From DASTEQ01 sp040905185 (GTDB lineage Bacteria; Chloroflexota; Limnocylindria; QHBO01), in contig JBBDRZ010000001.1 of the NCBI GenBank assembly GCA_040905185.1, positions 434,001 to 498,000 of the forward strand: a stretch of 64,000 bases of DNA. Direction: 5' to 3'. Position numbers and translations under genes: made by a program. Under the pieces are notes generated by a model. That model was not told the origin of the DNA and ran no database searches. It worked only from the letters and a program-made list of their open reading frames with translations. Within the stretch, counting starts at the first letter, position 1, and each line of letters opens with the position of its first letter. Below are positions 40,419 through 48,582 of this stretch, piece after piece.

Positions 40419-40969
40419 TCCGTCAGCCCCCATCGGTCCACCGTATAGATCAGCTCCAGTCCGTCGGGATCGTCCCACTGGGCGCCCGCGTGCGTCATCC
40501 CGAGTTTGTGGACCAGGTTCTCCGACCGTTCATTGCCCGGTGAGATGGACGCCCGGAACCGATGCACGTCGTGCTCACGCGCAGCCCAGTCGAACATCGC
40601 CCGCACCGCCTCGATCGCGTAGCCCTGGCCGCGGTAGTCGAGATGGACCTCGTATCCCACCTCCGCGAAGCCGCCGTCATCGGGCGGACCGTGGAAGTTC
40701 AGATACCCGATCACCACCGGCCCGTCGGGGCCGTCCCGCAGCACGATCGGCCGCAGCAGCCACGGCTCGCTGGCCGGTTCCTCGCCGATCTGCTTGAGCC
40801 GGAACTGCATCAGGCGGCCCGCATCGTTCGTCCACCAGTCGGGGAGCGGCGCCCCGATCTCCGACGCCACCGAATCGGCATCCCCGGCCAGCAGGCGCTC
40901 CATTCGGCTGGCGGTCAAAAGCGGCATGGTCAGGCGCTCGGATTCGACGGGCCTGGGGTCGTCAGCCAT
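40415..40969 (-). CDS. GNAT-family acetyltransferase (RimJ/RimL-like)
   Basis: A 184-residue GNAT protein. The acetyl-CoA loop reads EVHLDYRGQGYAIEAVRAMFDWA and the following NERSENLVHKLGMTHAG is typical of the RimJ/RimL branch. The acceptor may be a protein N-terminus or a small amine. ATG at 40969 lies 6 bases after a TAGTAT hexamer, so it is probably leaderless. Confidence 0.9.
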   Translation of the reverse strand: MADDPRPVESERLTMPLLTASRMERLLAGDADSVASEIGAPLPDWWTNDAGRLMQFRLKQIGEEPASEPWLLRPIVLRDGPDGPVVIGYLNFHGPPDDGGFAEVGYEVHLDYRGQGYAIEAVRAMFDWAAREHDVHRFRASISPGNERSENLVHKLGMTHAGAQWDDPDGLELIYTVDRWGLTD

Positions 40970-40975
40970 CGAGCC

Positions 40976-40981
40976 ATACTA
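40976..40981 (-). promoter_or_regulatory. -10 hexamer TAGTAT of the acetyltransferase gene
   Basis: TAGTAT (minus) ends 6 bases before the ATG at 40969. Confidence 0.45.
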
Positions 40982-40990
40982 CGAGCCGCG

Positions 40991-41097
40991 ATGACCGAAA
41001 CACGCGGGGAGTCGCGACCCCTCTCGATCCAGAACGCCCGGCGCCTGGCGCTCACCGCCCAACGCCTGGCGGGGCCGGCTGACCAACCGCTCGCGCG
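40991..41097 (+). pseudogene. possible remnant of an AlkZ/YcaQ-type winged-helix gene
   Basis: From the ATG at 40991 the frame reads SRPLSIQNARRLALTAQRLA, which looks like the N-terminus of winged-helix DNA glycosylases of the AlkZ/YcaQ type. After about 30 codons the resemblance is lost and the frame runs antisense into the 3' end of the GGDEF-EAL gene. It would be a truncated leftover; the match is short, so confidence is low. Otherwise the 128-base gap holds only the acetyltransferase promoter. Confidence 0.3.
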
Positions 41098-43566
41098 TCA
41101 GGCGGCGGTCGGGTCTGCCTGTGCCCCGCGTGGCGTCCGCAGTCGGGCGACCCGCGGCTCGCGCGTTGGGCTGGCGCCGTCTGAACGACGACGTCGTGGC
41201 TGACGAACGGTGGTGGTGAGCCCAGCCACGCCCTTGTCGATCGCCGCCTGGTCCAGGGGCATGGCAAAGAAGTAGCCCTGCCCGTACTTGCAGCCCAGGG
41301 CCTCCATCCGCCTGGCCTGTTCGGCCGTCTCGATGCCCTCGGCCACGGTTTCGATGTCGAGAGACTGGCTGAGGGCCACGATCGCGCCCGCCAGCGCCGC
41401 GGAGCGGGCATCCGCATTCGAAACCTGCACGAATTCGCTGGCGATCTTCAGGGCGTCAACCGGGAACTGGCGCAGGTGGCTGAGCGAGAAGTACCCGGTC
41501 CCAAAGTCGTCGATGACAATCCGGACTCCCAGCTGGCGAAGCTGCTCCAAGGTGGCCATCGTCGGGGTGGTGGCTTTGAGGAGGGCCGTCTCGGTGATCT
41601 CCAGCATCAGGCTGGCGGGTTCCACGCCGGCATCTTCGAGGGTGGTGCGGACCGCGTCGACGAAGTCGGGCTGCTGCACCTCGCGCGCGGACACGTTCAC
41701 GCACAGGAAGATGCCGCGCGGGGTCAGCCCTTCGCGTTGCCAGTTGCCGGCATGCTGGCAGGCCTCGCGCAGGACCCAGCGGCCGATGGGCAGGATGGCG
41801 CCGTTCTCCTCGGCGATCTCGATGAACTCGCCGGGCGCGATGAGACCACGCTCGGGATGCTGCCAGCGGACGAGGGCCTCCACGCCGGCGACCTGGCCGC
41901 TGTCGAGGGCGACGATGGGCTGGTACACCAGTCGCAGCTGGTCGAGTTCGACCGCCCGCTGGAGTTGGGCGCCCAGCTCGTGGCGCTCCCGGATGGCGGC
42001 GTGCATGCCCGGATCGAAGATCGCGAATCGGGCCTTGCCGTTGGCCTTGGCCATGTACATCGCCACGTCCGCGTTGCGCAGCACTTCTTCCGCGGTCTGG
42101 TCGGCAGATCTGGCGGTCGCAATACCAATGCTGGCGGTGGCCACGACCTGCTCGTCGCGGACCAGGTAGGGAGCCCGCAGCTCACGGACCAGGCGCTCCG
42201 CCATCGCGCGCGACCGGTGCAGGTCGTCGTCATCAGGTGTCAGGATGGCGAACTCGTCGCCGCCCAGGCGCGCCACCAGGTCGCCCTCGCGGACGAGCTC
42301 CGAAATGCGCGCGGTGACCGCGACCAGGAGCGCGTCGCCCGCGGCATGGCCCAGGGTGTCGTTGACGACCTTGAAGTCGTCGAGGTCGAGGAACAGGACG
42401 GCCGTAACCGGCAGAGCGGTCTTGCGCGGAGTGGCCAGGGTGCGCTCCAGCACCTGCTGGAACATGCGTCGGTTGGCGGCGCCGGTCAGCGAGTCACGTT
42501 CGGCCATGTCCTGGACGTTGCGGAGCAGAACCGCATTCCGGAAGTTCAGAGCCGCCACGGCGGCGAATTGGGCGAGCACCGAGGTCACCCGACGCTCGAC
42601 GCCGAACACGCTCCGCGAGCGATGCTCGATGACGATGGCTCCGACCGGCAGGCCTTCCACGATCATGGGCGCCACGAGCAGGTTGCGCCCGCTCGGCAGT
42701 GCCGCGGCCAGCAGCGGGTTGCGCGCGGCGTCGATGCGGCGCACGGGCAGAACATCGCGCCATGCCCAGGCCCGCTGAACGACGGCATCGGCCGCGGTTG
42801 GGGCGCTCTGCACCTCCCCCGCCCCACGCCCGGCCAGCACGACCACCTTGTCGTCCGAGGCACCCAGCACCACGCCGCGCGGGGTGTCGAAGCGCTCGGC
42901 GAGTCCGTCGAGCACGATCCGGGCCTGGTGGACCGGGTCTCCGACCGCGTCCAGCGCAGCGCCCAGGTCGACCAGGGCCTGCAGGTCAGCCCGCCGATTG
43001 CGGAGCTCGCGCTCGTTCATGGCCGAGAAGAACGAGGTTGCCAGCGCAAACAGCCAGAAGGCGGTCACGTTGAGCACGGGCAGGCTGTCGAACGCGATGG
43101 CCTGGCCCGGCTGGGTGTCGACCGGCGGCAAGAGCTGGGCAGCCTGCGCGTACAGGACCACGAACAGCAGGAGGGAATGCCAGAGGGCGATCTTCAGCCC
43201 CGTGCGGTACGACGCGAGGAGGGACACGGCCACCAGGTGCAGGTAGGCGAGGAACCGCATTGGGCTCTGCGTGCCACCGGTGGCGTACATCGCGAACGCG
43301 AGATACAGGCCGTCGAGGAGGAGCAGGGTGTTGAGGATGGTGAACCCGGCGCGCATGGTGCGACGGCGCAGGACTTCGAACGCCGCCGACACGACCAGGT
43401 AGCCCACGGTCATCCCGGCCAGGACGCCGAATGACACGCCGAGCGCCTCGGGGCGCACGCCGGCCCAGACCAGCACCATGGCGGCCAGGGCCAGCCGCAG
43501 GAGGAGCAGGTTGCTCATCCGCTCGCTGAGTGCAGCGTAGTCGGTGGCCTCGGTTCGGATGCTCAC
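41098..43566 (-). CDS. membrane GGDEF-EAL c-di-GMP enzyme with GAF domain
   Basis: 822 residues: six or so N-terminal TM helices (~residues 18-185), a GAF-like domain (~200-345, IVLDGLAERFDTPRGVVLG), a GGDEF domain (~365-520, VARLGGDEFAILTPDD, intact active site) and an EAL domain (~545-785, GVEALVRWQHPERG and VIDDFGTGYFSLSHL). Both synthesis and hydrolysis of c-di-GMP are possible. The last ~35 residues are basic and disordered. GTG at 43566 overlaps the stop of the Pro-Thr-repeat protein gene (GTGA), so the enzyme is translated with that surface protein. Confidence 0.94.
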   Translation of the reverse strand: MSIRTEATDYAALSERMSNLLLLRLALAAMVLVWAGVRPEALGVSFGVLAGMTVGYLVVSAAFEVLRRRTMRAGFTILNTLLLLDGLYLAFAMYATGGTQSPMRFLAYLHLVAVSLLASYRTGLKIALWHSLLLFVVLYAQAAQLLPPVDTQPGQAIAFDSLPVLNVTAFWLFALATSFFSAMNERELRNRRADLQALVDLGAALDAVGDPVHQARIVLDGLAERFDTPRGVVLGASDDKVVVLAGRGAGEVQSAPTAADAVVQRAWAWRDVLPVRRIDAARNPLLAAALPSGRNLLVAPMIVEGLPVGAIVIEHRSRSVFGVERRVTSVLAQFAAVAALNFRNAVLLRNVQDMAERDSLTGAANRRMFQQVLERTLATPRKTALPVTAVLFLDLDDFKVVNDTLGHAAGDALLVAVTARISELVREGDLVARLGGDEFAILTPDDDDLHRSRAMAERLVRELRAPYLVRDEQVVATASIGIATARSADQTAEEVLRNADVAMYMAKANGKARFAIFDPGMHAAIRERHELGAQLQRAVELDQLRLVYQPIVALDSGQVAGVEALVRWQHPERGLIAPGEFIEIAEENGAILPIGRWVLREACQHAGNWQREGLTPRGIFLCVNVSAREVQQPDFVDAVRTTLEDAGVEPASLMLEITETALLKATTPTMATLEQLRQLGVRIVIDDFGTGYFSLSHLRQFPVDALKIASEFVQVSNADARSAALAGAIVALSQSLDIETVAEGIETAEQARRMEALGCKYGQGYFFAMPLDQAAIDKGVAGLTTTVRQPRRRRSDGASPTREPRVARLRTPRGAQADPTAA

Positions 43567-44777
43567 AGCTCCTCCTCGTCCTGGAAGGTCAGCACCATGT
43601 CCCGCGGGGTTCGCGGGGCTGCGCGGAGCTTCGGGTCGCGGGCGTCGACCCGGCCCTGGCCGATCAGGAAGCAGACGACGGCCACCATCAGCAGCAGCGG
43701 GAAGCTGAACGCGGTGGCGACCAGCGCGGCGGCTTCGGGCTTGACCACGTTGGCGACCTGTTCCACCGCGGCGGCCAGGACGCCGCCCACCACGTCCGCC
43801 GGCAGCAGGGCATTCGGCGGCGGGACCGCCGAGCCTCCGTCCGTCGGCGGGGCAAGGGGCGCCGGCGGCGGAGGCTGAAGCCCGGCGGTCGTGGGGGACG
43901 TCGGGGCCGGGGACGGGCTGGTCAAGGTTGCCTCAGCCTCGCTGGGCGATTCGGACGGCGAGGCGGTTGGGGCCGCGGCGGGGGCCTGGTCTGGAGTCGG
44001 AGTCGGGGTGGCCGCCGGAGGCGGAACCGGGCTCGGCGTGGGCGTCGGAACCGGCGTCGGGGTTGGAGTAGGCGTAGGCGTAGGAGTCGGAGTCGGAGTC
44101 GGAGTAGGCGTAGGCGTTGGGGTCGGGTTGGGCGTTGGCGTTCGGGTCGGAGTAGGCGTAGGCGTTGGGGTCGGGGTGGGCGTTGGGGTCGGAGTAGGCG
44201 TAGGCGTTGGGGTCGGGGTGGGCGTGGGGGTCGGGGTCGGGGCTGGCGTCGGGGTCGTGGTGGGGACCTCGTCGAAACAGAACCGAACGTGGCCGAGGAT
44301 GCCATACCAGCCGCCTACCGGGTTCGCCGGCGCGTGCAGTCCGTCATCAGCCATTGCCGGGGGGATGTAGAGATAGAGGCTGGCCTCAGAGCCACTCTTG
44401 ATCAGAACGGCGTCGACCGGCAGGTTGGCCACGAAGTCGATCGTTTCACCGAATCCGGTGCTCTGAACGGTGAGCTCGACTTCGAAGTCGCTGTCCGGAT
44501 CGACATGGAGGCCGTCGCTCAAGTGACCCGGCTCAATTCTGAACTCGTGGTCGTAGTCGCCGACTGACGCGCAGTCCTCATTCCCGGGGACCGTTACCGG
44601 CACGACATGGGATGCGAGCACCGGGACGCCGCTAATGAGCAACGAGAGCAGCGTCACGGTGACCGCGAGGGTGACACGCATCGGCCGCGCCGCCCGACCG
44701 GCAGCTCGTCGGAGCCGGTGACGTCGAAGGGCAAGCGCGGCAAGTCCGCGCTTGCCTGATCGCGTCGCCCAATGCAC
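43563..44777 (-). CDS. secreted, C-terminally anchored protein with Pro-Thr repeats
   Basis: About 404 residues: a long basic lead and signal segment (VTLAVTVTLLSLLISGVPVL), a ~150-residue beta-rich domain with two Cys (NEDCASVGDYDHEFRIE, VRFCFDE), a long Thr-Pro repeat stalk (~residues 185-260), a Ser/Pro/Ala-rich stretch, a TM helix (LLLMVAVVCFLIGQG) and a basic then acidic cytoplasmic tail. This is the plan of a wall- or surface-exposed protein. GTG at 44777 is preceded by AGGGAGG; the frame runs to 44894. The overlap with the GGDEF-EAL gene suggests a link to adhesion or biofilm. Confidence 0.78.
   Translation of the reverse strand: MHWATRSGKRGLAALALRRHRLRRAAGRAARPMRVTLAVTVTLLSLLISGVPVLASHVVPVTVPGNEDCASVGDYDHEFRIEPGHLSDGLHVDPDSDFEVELTVQSTGFGETIDFVANLPVDAVLIKSGSEASLYLYIPPAMADDGLHAPANPVGGWYGILGHVRFCFDEVPTTTPTPAPTPTPTPTPTPTPTPTPTPTPTPTPTPTPTPTRTPTPNPTPTPTPTPTPTPTPTPTPTPTPTPVPTPTPSPVPPPAATPTPTPDQAPAAAPTASPSESPSEAEATLTSPSPAPTSPTTAGLQPPPPAPLAPPTDGGSAVPPPNALLPADVVGGVLAAAVEQVANVVKPEAAALVATAFSFPLLLMVAVVCFLIGQGRVDARDPKLRAAPRTPRDMVLTFQDEEEL
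44030..44262. repeat. low-complexity GT-rich repeat encoding (Thr-Pro)n
   Basis: Imperfect 6- and 12-base units such as GGCGTAGGCGTT and GTCGGAGTC, reading on the minus strand as alternating Thr-Pro with occasional Arg, Asn or Val. Codon variation shows it is not a recent perfect expansion, but length variation among strains is likely. Confidence 0.85.
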
Positions 44778-45009
44778 GACGGCGCCCTCCCTCGATGAAT
44801 GCATTACATGGCGAGGATGCGATGCGTGCCCTTCGGCAACCATGGCGTGATCGTCCCCTGGGTACGCCCCGGTGCGAGTGGGCACCTGGCGCAAAACTGC
44901 CGAAAATCGCGGGGTGGGGTCTGATGCAGTACTCGCACGGGACCGATGTACCGGTGCCCGTCCCGGCGCGAAATCGCGCCCGGCGACCAGCCGTCATGCC
45001 CCGATCGGG
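44778..45009. other. 232-base intergenic region
   Basis: Longest gene-free stretch in the window, upstream of the Pro-Thr-repeat gene. It holds the ribosome-binding site AGGGAGG near 44790 and a GC-rich hairpin at 44965-44980. I see no c-di-GMP riboswitch consensus and no clear TANNNT box near the chosen start. Confidence 0.6.
44965..44980 (-). terminator. GC-rich hairpin downstream of the VOC gene
   Basis: GGCGCG-AAAT-CGCGCC forms a six-base-pair stem with a four-base loop about 30 bases past the VOC stop. No T-tract follows, so it may be a terminator-like or regulatory hairpin of the downstream gene's leader. Confidence 0.35.
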
Positions 45010-45480
45010 CTATGCGCTCCAGGCCTGAAGCTCGAGGATGTTGCCCTCGGGATCGGTCACGTAGCACCAGGTGACGCGCCGCCCGTCAGCCGTGGTCAGG
45101 GTCACGACATCCCCTACTCGACCGCCACCCGCGGACAGCACCTCGCCCTGCGCCGCCTCCACGTCGCGGACCGCAAAGGCGATGTGCGCGAATCCAGGTC
45201 GGTTCGCCGCAGTCGGAGGGCGTTCCTCGGCGCGGCCGTACTGGTAGATCTCGAGGGTGGGCCCGCCGGCCCCATGGCCGGGCAAGCGCAGGTGGGCGCC
45301 GCGCAGCTCGGCCCCGGCCACGCCGGTCCCCCGCTCCAGGTCCGGCCCGGCGTAGTTCCGTTCGGGCGGCACGACCTCGCATCCGAAAACCGTCCGATAG
45401 AAGTCCACCAGACGGCGCCAGTCGGCAGCCACGATGTTGACGTGGCCAAAGCGGACACCGGGGAGGGGCAACTCAGTCAA
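45010..45480 (-). CDS. VOC (glyoxalase-like) family protein
   Basis: A 156-residue vicinal-oxygen-chelate protein with two beta-alpha-beta-beta-beta modules: FGHVNIVAADWRRLVDFYRTVFG at the start and RPGFAHIAFAVRDVEAA in the second half, closing with YVTDPEGNILELQAW. Metal ligands would be His13, Glu in TLEIYQYG, His in FAHIAF and the Glu near the C-terminus. The reaction is unknown. TTG start at 45480; a TAGGGT box ends 8 bases upstream and overlaps the mirror-image box of the divergent ABC gene. Confidence 0.85.
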   Translation of the reverse strand: MTELPLPGVRFGHVNIVAADWRRLVDFYRTVFGCEVVPPERNYAGPDLERGTGVAGAELRGAHLRLPGHGAGGPTLEIYQYGRAEERPPTAANRPGFAHIAFAVRDVEAAQGEVLSAGGGRVGDVVTLTTADGRRVTWCYVTDPEGNILELQAWSA

Positions 45481-45487
45481 TCGCGGC

Positions 45488-45494
45488 TACCCTA
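45488..45494. promoter_or_regulatory. bidirectional -10 element TACCCTA
   Basis: Read on the plus strand, TACCCT (45488-45493) ends 10 bases before ATG 45504; on the minus strand, TAGGGT (45494-45489) ends 8 bases before TTG 45480. Five shared base pairs could serve both divergent genes. Confidence 0.4.
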
Positions 45495-45503
45495 CCGCAC
45501 GAA

Positions 45504-46493
45504 ATGACCGCACCTCCCGACGGCCTCGCGCTGGCCACCCGTGACCTGCGCAAGAGCTATGGCTCGCGCCTGGCACTGGCCGGCCTGGACATCTCCGTCC
45601 CAACCGGGGTGGTGTATGGCTTCCTGGGGCCCAACGGGGCGGGCAAGACGACGACCATGCGCCTGCTCACGGGGCTCATCCACCCCGACCACGGCAGCAT
45701 CGAGCTCCTGGGCCGGCCGTTCAGCGGTCGGGATCGGCGTCGGCTCTTCGACATTGGCGCCCTGGTCGAAACGCCCTCGTTCTACCCCTTCCTGTCGGGG
45801 AGGGAGAACCTGCGCGCAATCGGGGCCAGCGGCGCTCCAACGATCAAGGCACGCATCGAGGAGCTGCTGGAGCTGGTGGGGCTCCGCGATCGAGCGCGGG
45901 ACAAGGTCTCGGGCTACTCGCTGGGCATGACGCAGCGCCTCGGGATCGCCGCGGCGCTGCTCAGCGACCCGCAGCTCCTGCTCCTCGACGAGCCAGCCAA
46001 CGGTCTGGATCCGGCGGGCATCGTCGCCATCCGCGAGACGCTCCGCCACCTGGCGGCTGAGGGCAAGACGGTGTTCGTCTCCAGCCACCTGCTCGCCGAG
46101 GTGCAGCAGATGGCGGACGTGATCGGGATCATCGCCGCCGGACGCCTGGTGCGCGAGGGCTCGATGACCGAGCTCCTGCATGGCGCTGACCTGGTGCGCG
46201 TGAAGGTGGCTCCGCATGAGGTCGCCTCGGCGGCGGAACGTCTTGTCAGCCTTCCCGGGCAAGACGGGGTGGAACCATCGGCCGATGAAGGCTGGCTCAC
46301 CGTGCGCATCGCGGCCAACCGCGCTGCCGACGTCAACCGGGCCCTGGCCGACGCCGGCATCTACGCCGCGCGGCTGGAGGCCGGCAGCGACCTGGAGGAG
46401 CTGTTCCTCGCGCTGACCGCGGACGAGGCGGTCAGCCACGAGGGGACGTTCCAGAGCATTTCCACTCCGAAGGCACCCGAGAGCGACCGATGA
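45504..46493 (+). CDS. ABC transporter ATP-binding protein
   Basis: A 329-residue ABC-2-associated ATPase: Walker A GFLGPNGAGKTTT, signature YSLGMTQRLGIAAALL, Walker B LLLLDEPANGLDP and H-loop SSHLLAEV. The C-terminal ~100 residues are the extension found in BcrA-like exporters. It overlaps the permease gene by four bases. With two redox genes further on in the same operon, the pump may export a peptide or protein needing disulfide formation, which is inference. Confidence 0.92.
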   Translation: MTAPPDGLALATRDLRKSYGSRLALAGLDISVPTGVVYGFLGPNGAGKTTTMRLLTGLIHPDHGSIELLGRPFSGRDRRRLFDIGALVETPSFYPFLSGRENLRAIGASGAPTIKARIEELLELVGLRDRARDKVSGYSLGMTQRLGIAAALLSDPQLLLLDEPANGLDPAGIVAIRETLRHLAAEGKTVFVSSHLLAEVQQMADVIGIIAAGRLVREGSMTELLHGADLVRVKVAPHEVASAAERLVSLPGQDGVEPSADEGWLTVRIAANRAADVNRALADAGIYAARLEAGSDLEELFLALTADEAVSHEGTFQSISTPKAPESDR

Positions 46494-47296
46494 GGATCCT
46501 CCTCTCGGGGCTCAGGAAGCTCCAGCGTCGACCGGCCACTTGGCTCACCTTCGGGATCCTGACCGGCCTGCTGGTCATGATCATCGTCGCGGTGGCCGCC
46601 ACCGGAGGCGATGGTGATGGGCCTGGCGGTCGTGGCGGCCCTGATCCGCTGACCCTGGTCACGTTCCCGCTCGCGTACGAGTTGATCCTTGGATTCATCG
46701 TGGGACTGGGAGGCCTGTTCGCGGTCACCTACGGGGCGGCGGTTGCCGGCGGGGAATGGTCGTGGGGAACCTTGAAGATGGCCGTCGCCCGCGGCGAGAG
46801 CCGGAGCCGGTACATGCTGCTCACATTCGGGGCCGTGGCGGCGTACCTGGTGGCCGGGCTCCTGTTCTCATTCCTCATCGGAGTGACGGCAGCCTTCGTC
46901 GGTGCCAACCTGGCCGGTGTCCCTACCGACGGAATGAACAACGCGGACGCGCTGGGAGCGCTGCCGGAGCAGTTCGGGCGCGGGTGGTTCGCCATGGCTG
47001 AGCAGGGAGCGCTGGGTTTCGCCGTGGCCACGCTGGCCCGCAGCCAGCTGGCGGGCATCGGGGTGGGGATCGCCTTCTACTTCGGCGAGGCGTTTGCGGG
47101 CATCTTCCTGCCGGACATCGTTCGCTACCTACCGTTCAACGTCGCCAGCTCGGCGGTCGGCCTTGGGGGCGGCGGGTTCGGCGCCGGTCCCGATCCGCTG
47201 CCCCAGGCGACCGCCATGCTGCTGGTCGGCGCCTGGCTCATCGGCTCCTTGGTCGTGGCGGCTGTCTTCACCGAACGCGCGGAGATCACCGGCTGA
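46490..47296 (+). CDS. ABC-2 type transporter permease
   Basis: A 268-residue, six-TM permease of the ABC-2 class; YGAAVAGGEWSWGTLKMAVARGESR is the conserved coupling region between the second and third helices. A Gly-rich stretch between the first helix and the second (GGDGDGPGGRGGPD) is unusual. It pairs with the ATPase just upstream, probably as a homodimer. Confidence 0.86.
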   Translation: MRILLSGLRKLQRRPATWLTFGILTGLLVMIIVAVAATGGDGDGPGGRGGPDPLTLVTFPLAYELILGFIVGLGGLFAVTYGAAVAGGEWSWGTLKMAVARGESRSRYMLLTFGAVAAYLVAGLLFSFLIGVTAAFVGANLAGVPTDGMNNADALGALPEQFGRGWFAMAEQGALGFAVATLARSQLAGIGVGIAFYFGEAFAGIFLPDIVRYLPFNVASSAVGLGGGGFGAGPDPLPQATAMLLVGAWLIGSLVVAAVFTERAEITG

Positions 47297-47298
47297 CG

Positions 47299-47853
47299 AT
47301 GAATCTGCTGGGCGTCGCGAACTTCCTGGCCATTCTCTCCCTGGTTGCCGGCGCCGGGAGCGTCGCCGTGATCGCGTTGCGCCTCGCGGCGACAACGGCG
47401 GAGGCTCCCCGCCGATGGCTGGCCAGCCTGCAGGACGGCGTCAGCCCGTACGTGCTCTGGCTGGCGTGGCTCGTTGCCGCGACGGCCATGGCCGGCAGCC
47501 TGTACTTCTCGGAGGTCGCCGGTTTCATTCCCTGCGCCCTGTGTTGGTATCAGCGGATCGCGATGTACCCGCTGGCGGTCATGCTCCTCATCGCAGCGGT
47601 CCGCCACGATCTCGGCGTCCGGCCGTACGCCACCGTCCTGGCAGCCATCGGGGCGGTGATCGCGGCCTACCACGTGCTGTTGCAGCGGCTGCCTGGACTG
47701 CCCAGCGCAACCTGCTCGTTGGAGGTGCCGTGCACGGCCATTCAGCTCGAGCGCTTCGGCTTCGTCACGATCCCGGTGATGGCGCTCATCGGCTTCATCA
47801 GCGTCCTGGTGCTGCTGTGGATCGTCGCTCAGCCCGACGAGGAGGTCGGGTGA
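47299..47853 (+). CDS. DsbB/BdbC-type disulfide bond formation protein
   Basis: A 184-residue quinone-linked thiol oxidase that re-oxidises a DsbA-like partner. The first redox pair is PCALCWYQR, the second pair is in the SATCSLEVPCTA loop, and the two are separated by TM helices as in BdbC. About five TMs are predicted because of an extra N-terminal helix. It follows the permease by 2 bases, and its stop overlaps the next gene's GTG, so a DsbB-DsbA-like pair is encoded together. Confidence 0.93.
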   Translation: MNLLGVANFLAILSLVAGAGSVAVIALRLAATTAEAPRRWLASLQDGVSPYVLWLAWLVAATAMAGSLYFSEVAGFIPCALCWYQRIAMYPLAVMLLIAAVRHDLGVRPYATVLAAIGAVIAAYHVLLQRLPGLPSATCSLEVPCTAIQLERFGFVTIPVMALIGFISVLVLLWIVAQPDEEVG

Positions 47854-48512
47854 GCAAGGAGACCAGGGCCTCGGCTGCCCAGAAACGGCGCACCCAGGCC
47901 AGAGCTCGCGACAACCGCGTGTGGTTCGTGATTGTCGGCGTCGGGGCGGTGGTCGTACTCGGGGCCGTCATCGCGGTGGCCCTGGCCTCGACTCAGCCCG
48001 CTCTCGCCGAGCCGGCCGCGGAGCCGGTGATCGTCAGCGGGCAACCGCTGCCCGCCTATCCCGACAGCGGGACCGATCCGGCGCTGGGGATGCTGCTGCC
48101 GACCCTGCAGGGGACCGGCCTGGTTGGCGAGCCAGTAACCATCGGTCCAGACGGACGGGCCAAGGCGATCATCATCCTGGCCCACTGGTGTCCCCATTGC
48201 CAGGCGGAAGTGCCGCGTCTCGTGGCCTGGCTGGCCGACAATCGGCTCCCCGAGGGCGTGGACGTGATCGGATTGTCCACCGCGATCAACGAGGCACGGC
48301 CGAACTACCCGCCGTCGGCTTGGCTGGAGCGCGAGGGCTGGGAGCTGTCGACGCTCAACGACGATGCCGGCTCGTCTGCCTATCTGGCCCTGGGGGCCCT
48401 CAACACCCCGGGGTGGGTGTTCGTCGGAGCGGACGGAACCGTCCGGCTGCGCACGACTGGAGAGCTCGACCCGGCCGAGTTCGGCGCCATTCTCGAGCAG
48501 CTCGCCCCGTAG
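47850..48512 (+). CDS. membrane-anchored thioredoxin-like protein (partner of BdbC)
   Basis: A 220-residue protein: basic cytoplasmic start (SKETRASAAQKRRTQARA), one TM (WFVIVGVGAVVVLGAVIAVALA cut at ~25-45), then a thioredoxin fold with ILAHWCPHCQAEVP and a cis-Pro region LNTPGWVFVG. WCPHC with a basic-pair His is typical of oxidising DsbA-like sites, which fits the BdbC-like gene just before it. GTG at 47850 overlaps the previous stop and has GGAGG upstream. The long upstream frame is a shadow of the ABC and DsbB genes. Confidence 0.9.
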   Translation: MSKETRASAAQKRRTQARARDNRVWFVIVGVGAVVVLGAVIAVALASTQPALAEPAAEPVIVSGQPLPAYPDSGTDPALGMLLPTLQGTGLVGEPVTIGPDGRAKAIIILAHWCPHCQAEVPRLVAWLADNRLPEGVDVIGLSTAINEARPNYPPSAWLEREGWELSTLNDDAGSSAYLALGALNTPGWVFVGADGTVRLRTTGELDPAEFGAILEQLAP

Positions 48513-48582
48513 AAACGGCCGCGCGTCGCCTCATCGGGCGAGGTCGTTCAGCCGATCAGCTTCATCCGTCTCCGCCGCCGCG

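Noticed and set aside
41476..43434. Very long open frame on the plus strand opposite the GGDEF-EAL gene
   Set aside because: It is antisense to intact domain motifs and has no family features; high GC content leaves few stops. The same applies to plus-strand frames at 2890-4113, 14461-15822 and 19544-21436.
44030..44262. Possible CRISPR or non-coding tandem array
   Set aside because: Units are short, GT-rich and without spacers, and they encode a Thr-Pro stalk in frame.
44778..45009. c-di-GMP riboswitch upstream of the surface-protein/GGDEF-EAL operon
   Set aside because: The position was suggestive, but I cannot find the conserved core of either c-di-GMP riboswitch class; only a simple hairpin is seen.
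48526..48541. Hairpin TCGCC/GGCGA between convergent genes
   Set aside because: Only five base pairs with no T-tract; too weak to list as a terminator.
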